A stretch of DNA of 64,000 nucleotides, from assembly GCF_947488945.1 (NCBI RefSeq), contig NZ_CANLBS010000013.1, positions 62,001 to 126,000 on the forward strand, given 5' to 3'. A program made the position numbers and the translations under genes. How positions within the stretch are numbered: the stretch's first letter is position 1; every line of letters starts with the position of its first letter. Below, in pieces: positions 53,901-62,900 of this stretch. The DNA is from an uncultured Streptomyces sp. (GTDB lineage Bacteria > Actinomycetota > Actinomycetes > Streptomycetales > Streptomycetaceae). The notes under the pieces are model-generated. The model worked only from the letters and a program-made list of their open reading frames with translations. It searched no databases and was not told the DNA's origin.

Positions 53901-56900
53901 CTTCGAGCCCGAAGGTGTACGAGAGCCGGCCGGAAAGGACGCTGGCGGAACTGCCGGTCGCCAGGTACCCCTCGCTGCCCTCGGGGGCCACGGCGGGTAG
54001 AGACAGGTAGTCGTGGTTGTTGGCGCCGGCGAAGACGCCGGTGCGGGAGCCGCGCAGCGACAGCGGGTCGATGCCGGCCCGTTCGAAGACCTCCCAGGCC
54101 GTCTCCAGGAGCAGGCGTTGCTGGGGGTCCATGGCGACGGCTTCGCGCGGCGAGATGCCGAAGAGTCCGGCGTCGAAGTCCGCGATGTCGTCGAGGAATC
54201 CGCCGCGCTGCGGCCAGGTCGGCGCCTGCGCGTCGGCCTCCTCGCTGCCGGCGTAGAGGTGCCAGCCCCGGTCGGCGGGGAAGTCCCCGACCGCGTCGAC
54301 GCCGTCGGAGACCAGCCGCCAGAGGTCCTCGGGGGTGCGCACCCCGCCGGGGTAGCGGCAGCTCATCCCGATGATGGCGAGCGGTTCGTCCCGTTCCGTC
54401 CCGGCCGTCGGGGCGTCGGCCCCGGCGGTGTCGCCGGGGGCGCGGGAGGCCGTCGGCAGCGTGTCGGCGAGCAGGGTGGCGAGATGGGCGGCGAGGTCCC
54501 GGGCGGTCGGGTGGTCGAAGACGGTGGTGGCGGACAGGGCGAGGCCGGTGGCGGCGGCGAGGGTGTCGCGGAGTTCGACGGCCGTCAGCGAGTCGAAGCC
54601 CAGGTCGGAGAAGGCCCGCAGCGGCGCGACGGCGTCGGCGTCGGCGTGTCCGAGCGCGGCGGCGGCGGACGTACGCACGAGGGTGAGCAGGGCCCCTTCG
54701 CGTTCGCGGGCGCCGAGTCCGGCGAGGCGGCGGCGCAGGCGATGCGCTTCGCCGGTGCCCTCGGAGGTCGGTGAAGGGGTCGGTTCGGTGTCGGGGAGCA
54801 GGTCGAACAGGGTGGTGGTCCGGCCGGCGGTGAAGGCGGGCAGGAAGCGCGCCCAGTCGACGTCGGCGACGGTCACGTTGCCGAGCCCCGTGGTGACGGC
54901 GTGCTCCAGGGCGGCGACGGCCGCCGACGGGTCCATGGGGATCAGTCCGCGCCGCCGCAGGTGCTCCTCGGCGCCCTCGTCCACCAGCATTCCGGCTTCG
55001 GCCCAGGGTCCCCAGGACACGGAGGTGGCGGCGGCGCCCCGCGAGCGGCGGCGCTCGGCGAGCCCGTCGAGATACGCGTTGGCGGCGGCGTACGCGGCCT
55101 GGCCGCCACTTCCCCACACACCCGCGATGGACGAGAACAGCACGAACAGATCGGCGTCCGGGAGGAGTTCGTCCAGGTGTGCGGCACCGAGCGTCTTGGC
55201 CCGCACCACCTCGGCGAACTCCTCGACGCCGGTCTCTCCCAGCGGGCGCGCGTCCACCACGCCTGCCGCGTGCACCACACCGCGCACCGGGTGCGCGGTC
55301 AGCAGAGCGGACAGCGCCTCGCGGTCGGCGACGTCGCAGGCGACGACGGTGGCGGTGGCGCCGAGACCGGCCAGCTCCGCCACCAGGGCGTCCGCGTCCG
55401 GCGCGTCCGGACCCCGGCGGCTGGTCAGCACCAGCTCGGTCACGCCCCGGGCCGCCAGACATGCGGCCACGCGGGCGCCGAGGCCGCCGGTGCCGCCGGT
55501 GACCAGCACCGGGCCCGTGGGGGCGAATCCCGCCGGGGCGGCCTGGGCGGCCGGGACGCGGACGAGCCGGCGGGCGAAGGTACCGGAGGCACGGACGGCC
55601 ACCTGGTCCTCGGTGCCCAGCAGGGCCGAGACGAGCCGGGTGCCGGCCCGGTCGTCCAGGACGGCGGGCAGGTCGATCAACCCGCCCCAACGGCCGGGCA
55701 GTTCGAGTGCGGCGACCCTGCCGAGGCCCCAGACCTGGTGAGCGTCCGGGTCCGTGGGCCGGTCGGCCCGGTGCACCGCCTGCGCCTGTCTGGTCAGGCA
55801 CCACAGCGGCGCGGCGATCTCCGCCTCGCCGAGCGCCTGGACGAGCAGGAGCGTGGCGGCGACACCGGTCGGCAGGTCGGGCCGTCCGGGGTGGCGGCCG
55901 TCGAGTCCGGCCGTTCCCGCGATCACGCCTTCGAGGGTGCCGGTGACGGCGACAGCGATCTCTTCCGCCAGGTTCCAGCGGTCGTCCTCACCGCCGTGGA
56001 GGGCGACGTCGCCGATCTCGATGACCTCGGCGCCGTGCGCCCGGAGCGCCGCCACCACGTCGTCGGGGCAGGCGACCGCGAGCCAGGTGCCGAGAGCGGC
56101 GGGCCGGTGGACGGCCACCGGTTCCGGGACGGGCGTCCAGGTCGGCCGGTAGCGCCAGGAGTCGGCCGCCGAGCGGGCCAGCCGGTCGGACCGCCAGACG
56201 GACAGCGCGGGAACGACGCCGGCCAGGGCGTCCGCGTCGAGGTGCAGGGTCTCGGCGAGCCGCGTCAGGTCCCCGCTCTCGACGGCCGACCAGAAGCCGG
56301 CGTCCTCGGCGTGGACGTCGGCCGGGGTGGCGGACGCGGGGACGGCGGACGCCTCGATCCAGTACCGCTGCCGCTGGAAGGGGTACGTGGGCAGCGCGAC
56401 GCGTCGGCCCGCGCCGACCACCGTGCCCCAGTCGACCGCCGCGCCCCGGACGAACGCGGACGCGACACCTCTCAGGGCAGTCTCGGCCTCGTCGCGCTCC
56501 GCGCGCAGCAGGGGCACGGCGACGGCATCGACGAGGGACTGCCGGGTCAGCGCGGACAGCACGCCGTCGGGGCCGAGTTCGAGGAAGGTACGCACACCGG
56601 TGAGCGAGGTGACGGCGTCCATGAAGCGGACCGGCTCCCGGACCTGACCGACCCAGTACGCGGCGGTGGCCGGATCACCGGGCGCCGTGGGCGCGAAGGG
56701 GATCGACGGGGCGTGGAACGTCAACGACTCGGCCAGGAGCGCGAATTCGGCGAGCATCGGCCGCATCCGGTGCGAGTGGAAAGCGTGTGAGACGGCCAGC
56801 CGCTTCACCTTCCGGCCCTCGCCCCGCAGCCGGTCCTCCAGAGCGGCGATCGCCTCCTCACCGCCCGAAACGGTGAGCGAGGACGGGCCGTTCACCGCCG

Positions 56901-59900
56901 CCAGGTCCACCCCGTCCGGCAGCTCGACCTCCGCCTCGGCGGCTTCCACCGCCAGCATCGCCCCACCCCCGGGCAACGCCTCCATCAACCGCGCACGCGC
57001 CGACACCAGCGCACACGCGTCATCCAGCGACAGAATCCCCGCCACATGCGCCGCCGCCACCTCACCGACGGAGTGGCCCACCAGAACGTCCGGCGTCACG
57101 CCCCACGACTCGACCAGCCGGAACAACGCCACCTGCACCGCGAACAACCCCGGCTGCGCACAACCGGTCCGGTCCAAGGCAGCGGCGTCGTCCCCGAACA
57201 CCACCTCCCGCAACGGCCGGTCCAGCTCCACCCGCGCACACACCGCATCGAACGCGTCCGCGAACACCGGGAACACCTCGTACAACCCCCGGCCCATCCC
57301 AACCCGCTGCGACCCCTGCCCCGTGAAGAGGAAGGCGGTACGGCCGGGGGCGGCCGATCCGGTGACGACGGAGGCCGGTGCGCCGCCGGCCGCCAGAGCG
57401 GCGAGGGCTTCGCGGTCCGCACCGAAGACGACGGCACGGTGGTCCAGTCGTGCGCGCCCGTCCGCGAGAGTGCGGGCCACGGCGGCGGGGGCCGGGTCGT
57501 GGGCGGCCAGATGGGTGCCGAGCAGGGCCGCCTGTGCGGCCAGCGCCTCGGGGGTGCGGCCGGTGAGCACCCAGGGGACCACCGGAATCCCGGCGACGTC
57601 GGGGGCGGGGTCGGTGCCCGGTCCGGTGCCGGGTTCGGTGTCCGGTTCGGGGGCCTGTTCCACGATGACGTGGGCGTTGGTGCCGCTGACGCCGAAGGAC
57701 GACACGCCGGCCCGGCGGGGGCGGCCGGTGGCGGGCCAGGGGCGGTTCTCGGTGAGCAGTTCCACCGCGCCCGCCGTCCAGTCGACCTCCGGGGTCGGGT
57801 CGGCGACGTGCAGGGTCTTGGGCAGGACTCCGTGGCGGATCGCCTGCACCATCTTGATCAGGCCGCCGACACCCGAAGCGGCTTGTGTGTGACCGGTGTT
57901 GGACTTCAGTGAACCGAGCCACAGCGGCTCCACCCGGTCCTGCCCGTACGTCGCGAGCAGGGCCTGCGCCTCGATCGGGTCGCCCAGCTTGGTGCCGGTG
58001 CCGTGCGCCTCGACCGCGTCCACCTCCGAGGGGGCCAGGCGCGCGGCGGCCAGCGCCTCGCGGATCACCCGCTGCTGTGCCGGGCCGTTGGGGGCGGTGA
58101 GGCCGTTGGACGCACCGTCCTGGTTGACCGCGCTGCCCCGCACGACCGCCAGGACCTCGTGGCCCTGGGCGAGCGCGTCGGAGAGGCGTTCCACCAGCAG
58201 CACGCCGACGCCCTCGGACCAACCGGTGCCGTCGGCGTCGGCGGCGAAGGACTTGCAGCGGCCGTCGGCGGCCAGGCCGCCCTGCTTCGAGAAGTCGGCG
58301 AAGACGGCGGGGGTCGCCATGACGACCACACCGCCTGCCAGCGCCATGGTGCACTCGCCGTTGCGCAGCGACTGGGCCGCCAGGTGCAGGGCGACCAGCG
58401 ACGAGGAGCACGCCGTGTCGACGGTGACGGCCGGCCCTTCGAGGCCGAAGGCGTACGAGACGCGGCCGGAGATCACGCTGGAGGAGATGCCGGTGGACAG
58501 GTAGCCGTCGCTCGCCTCCGGGGACGCGGCGAGGAGCGAGACGTAGTCGTGGCTGTTGGCGCCGGCGAAGACGCCGACTCTGCTGCCGGACAGGGAGGTG
58601 GGGGCGAGGCCCGCCCGTTCGAACGCCTCCCACGAGGCTTCGAGCAGCAGGCGCTGCTGGGGGTCCATGGCGACCGCTTCGCGCGGCGAGATACCGAACA
58701 GGTCGGCGTCGAAATCGGCTACTCCGGTGAGGAAGCCGCCCTCCCTGAGGAAGCCGGACGGCGCCGGGTCCCAGCCGCGGTCGGTGGGGAAGGCGGTGAT
58801 GCCGTCGGCCCCGGAGACCACCATCTCCCAGAGGTCGTCGGGCGACTCCACCCCTCCGGGGTAGCGGCACGCCATGCCGATGATGGCGATCGGCTCGTCG
58901 GCCTCGGCCGGGGTCCGGGCCCCGCGGGCCTCCACACGTCCGGCCTCGGCGGGGGCGCCGGCGGTGTCGACCAGGGTCGCCAGGTGCGCGGTCAGCGCCT
59001 CGACGGTCGGGTGGTCGAAGACCAGGGTGGCGGGCAGGGCGAGGCCGGTGGCGGCGGCGAGGCGGTCGCGCAGTTCGACGGCTATCAGCGAGTCGAAGCC
59101 GAGCTCGGAGAAGGACCGGTTCGTCGGTACGTGGTCGGGGTCGGGGTGTCCCAGGACGGCGGCGACGTCGGAGCGCACCAGGGCGAGCAGGACGCGCGCC
59201 CGCTCCTGCGGCGAACCGGCGGTGTCCGCCAGCCGGGCGGCGAGGGCGGTGCCGGCGACGGTTCCGTCCGGTCCCTGTGGGGCGTCCACCGGGCGGGCCG
59301 GCCCGGGGAGCTCGTCGAAGAGGGTGCTGGGCCGGGCCGCCGTGTACGCGGGGACGAACCGCTGCCAGTCGACGTCGGCGACGACGACGCAACCGAGGTC
59401 GTGGGTCACCGCCTGCTCCAGCGCGGAGACCGCCAGCTCCGGGGCGAGCGGGGTGAGGCCGCGTCGGCGGAGGTACTCCTCGCCGTCGCCGTCCACCAGC
59501 ATTCCGGCTTCGGCCCAGGGTCCCCAGGACACGGAGGTGGCGGTGGCGCCCCGTGCCCTGCGGCGCTCGGCGAGCCCGTCCAGGTACGCGTTGGCGGCGC
59601 CATAAGCAGCCTGGCCACCGCTCCCCCACACACCCGCGATCGACGAGAACAGCACGAACAGCTCCGCGTCCGGCAGGAGTTCGTCCAGCAGCTCCGCCCC
59701 GAGCGTCTTGGCCCGCAGCACGTCGGCGACGTCCGCGAGCCCCGTCGCACCGAGCGGGCGCACGTCCACCACACCCGCCGCGTGCAGCACACCACGCACC
59801 GGGTGCGCAGCCAACAGCGCCGACAGCGCGTCCCGGTCCGCGACGTCGCAGGCGGCCACGGTGACCCTGCTGCCCAGCGATTCCAGCCGGGCGACGAGCT

Positions 59901-62900
59901 CCGCGGAGTCCGGGGCCTCTGTGCCCCTTCGGCTGGTGAGCACCAGGTGTTCAGCTCCGGCGCGTGCCAAGGACTCGGCCACCCGTGCCCCCAGAGCCCC
60001 GGTGCCGCCGGTGATCAGGACCGTACCGCCGGGGTACCAGGGGCGGGTCGGGGTGCCGGGAAGACCGACGTGCCGGAGGCGGCGGGCGAACGTTCCGGAA
60101 GGGCGTACGGCGATCTGGTCGTCGGTCCCCGCGAGCGCGGCGGCGAACCGGGCGCCGGCCCGCCGGTCCAGCGCCGCCGGCACATCCACCAGCCCACCCC
60201 AGCGCTGCGAAGCCTCCAGGCCCACCACCCGGCCCAGACCCCACACACCCGCCTGCACCGGATCCACCGCACCATCCGCACGCCCCGTGGACACCGCACC
60301 TGCCGTCACACACCACAACGGCGCCGAAACCTCGGCATCGCCCAAGGCCTGCGCCAACACCAACGAAGCAGCCACCGGACCCGGAACACCATCGACACCA
60401 GCACCCCGACCGGACGCCAGCAACGACACCACACCGGTCAGCTCACCAGCCGCATACGCCTCATCGACCAGACACTCCGCCCACTCCCACCGATCAGGAG
60501 CACCCTCCAGCACCACCTCCACCGGAACCGCACCACCCGCACGCAGCGCCCCGCACACCCACCCCGACAATGCAGGATCCGTGTCCTGCGCCCGCACCAC
60601 CAACCACGAACCCCGCGCCGACCCCGACGCCCCCACCACCGGACGCCACGAAACCCCGTAACGCCACCCCTCCACCACCGACCGCTCCGCCGCACCACGA
60701 CGCCACGCCGACAACGCCGGCAACACCGCACCCGCAGCCTCCGCATCCACACGGAGCGACTCAGCCAGCGCCTGCGCGTCGCCCGACTCCACCACCGACC
60801 AGAAACCGGCGTCGGACGCCTCGTCCGGGACGGAGGTCTCGGGGGCACCGAGCCAGTACCGCTCGTGCTGGAAGGCGTACGTGGGCAGGTCCAGCAGGCG
60901 GCCGCCGCCGACCACCGCCGACCAGTCGACGTCGGTTCCGCACACGTGGAGACGGGCCACGGCCTGCAGGGCGGAGGCAGTCTCGTCCTGTCCGGCGCGG
61001 AGCAGCGGGGTGGCGACGGCCAGGTCGTCCGAGAGGGCGCGGGCGGCGGCGGAGAGCACGCCGTCCGGGCCGAGTTCGAGGAACCGGGTGGTTCCGCGCT
61101 CGACGGAGGCGACGACGGCGTCCGCGAAGCGCACGGGTTCCCGGACCTGGCCGACCCAGTAGGCGGCGGTGGCCGGATCGCCGGGCGCGGTGGGCGCGAG
61201 GGGGATCGACGGGGCGTGGAACGTGAGTCCCGCGACGACGGTCTCGAACGCGGCGAGCATCGGCTGCATCCGGTGCGAGTGGAAAGCGTGCGAGACGGCC
61301 AGCCGCTTCACCTTCCGGCCCTCGCCCCGCAGCCGGGCCTCCAAAACCCCGATTGCGTCCGCGTCGCCCGAAACGGTGAGCGCGGACGGGCCGTTCACCG
61401 CCGCCAGGTCCACCCCGTCCGGCAGCTCGACCTCCGCCTCGGCGGCTTCCACCGCCAGCATCGCCCCGCCCCCGGGCAACGCCTCCATCAAACGTGCACG
61501 CGCCGACATCAGCGCACACGCGTCGTCCAGCGACAGAATCCCCGCCACATGCGCCGCCGCCACCTCACCGACGGAGTGGCCCACCAGAACGTCCGGCGTC
61601 ACGCCCCACGACTCGACCAGCCGGAACAACGCCACCTGCACCGCGAACAACCCCGGCTGCGCATAACCCGTACGGTTCAACACAGCGGAGTCGTCCCCGA
61701 ACACCACCTCCCGCAACGGCCGGTCCAGCTCCACCCGCGCACACACCGCATCGAACGCGTCCGCGAACACCGGGAACGCCTCGTACAGCCCCCGGCCCAT
61801 CCCGACCCGCTGCGACCCCTGGCCGGTGAAGAGGAAGCCGGTGCGGCCCTCTTCGACCGTGCCGCGCACCACGCCCGGTGCCTCGGTGCCCGACACCAAC
61901 GCGTCCAGCCCGGCCAGCAGTTCGGCGTCACCGGCGCCCAGCACCACCGCGCGGTCCTCCAGACCCGCCCGCGCCACCGCCAGGGTGTGCGCCACATCGG
62001 CGGCGGCCGGAGCCTCGTCCTGCGCGCGCAGGTACGCCGCCAGCCGGCCGCCCTGTCCGGTCAGGGCCTGCTCGTCGCGGGCGGACAGGGCCCAGGGCAG
62101 CACGGACGGTGCGGCCACCGGTGAAACCGTCGCACCGGCCGCCGGGAGCTGGGGTGCTTGTTCGATGATGACGTGGGCGTTGGTGCCGCTCACCCCGAAC
62201 GACGACACCCCCGCACGACGCGGCCGCCCCTCCACGACCTCCCACGGACGCGCCTCGGACAACAACTCCACCGCACCCGACGCCCACTCCACGTGCGACG
62301 ACGGCACCTCCGCGAACAACGTCCGGGGCAACACCCCACGACGCATCGCCTCCACCATCTTGATCACACCAGCCACACCCGAAGCAGCCTGCGTATGACC
62401 GATGTTCGACTTCACCGACCCCAGCCACAGCGGCACCCCACGCCCCTGCCCGTACGTCGCCAACAACGCCTGCGCCTCGATCGGATCACCCAACCGCGTC
62501 CCCGTCCCGTGCCCCTCCACCACATCCACGTCGGAGGGCCGCAGGCCGGCCGCGTCGAGCGCGCCGCGGATCACCCGCTGCTGTGCCGGGCCGTTGGGGG
62601 CGGTGAGACCGTTGGACGCACCGTCCTGGTTGATGGCGGAACCTCGCACGACCGCCAGGACCTCGTGGCCCTGGGCGAGCGCGTCGGAGAGGCGTTCCAC
62701 CAGCAGCACGCCGACGCCCTCGGACCAGCCGGTGCCGTCGGCCGCGTCCGAGAACGCCTTGCAACGCCCGTCCGAGGCGAGCCCGTCCTGACGGTCGAAC
62801 TCGGAGAAGATCTCGGGCCCGACGATGACGGTGACGCCGGCCGCGAGTGCCATGGTGCACTCGCCGTTGCGCAGCGACTGGGCCGCCAGGTGCAGCGCGA

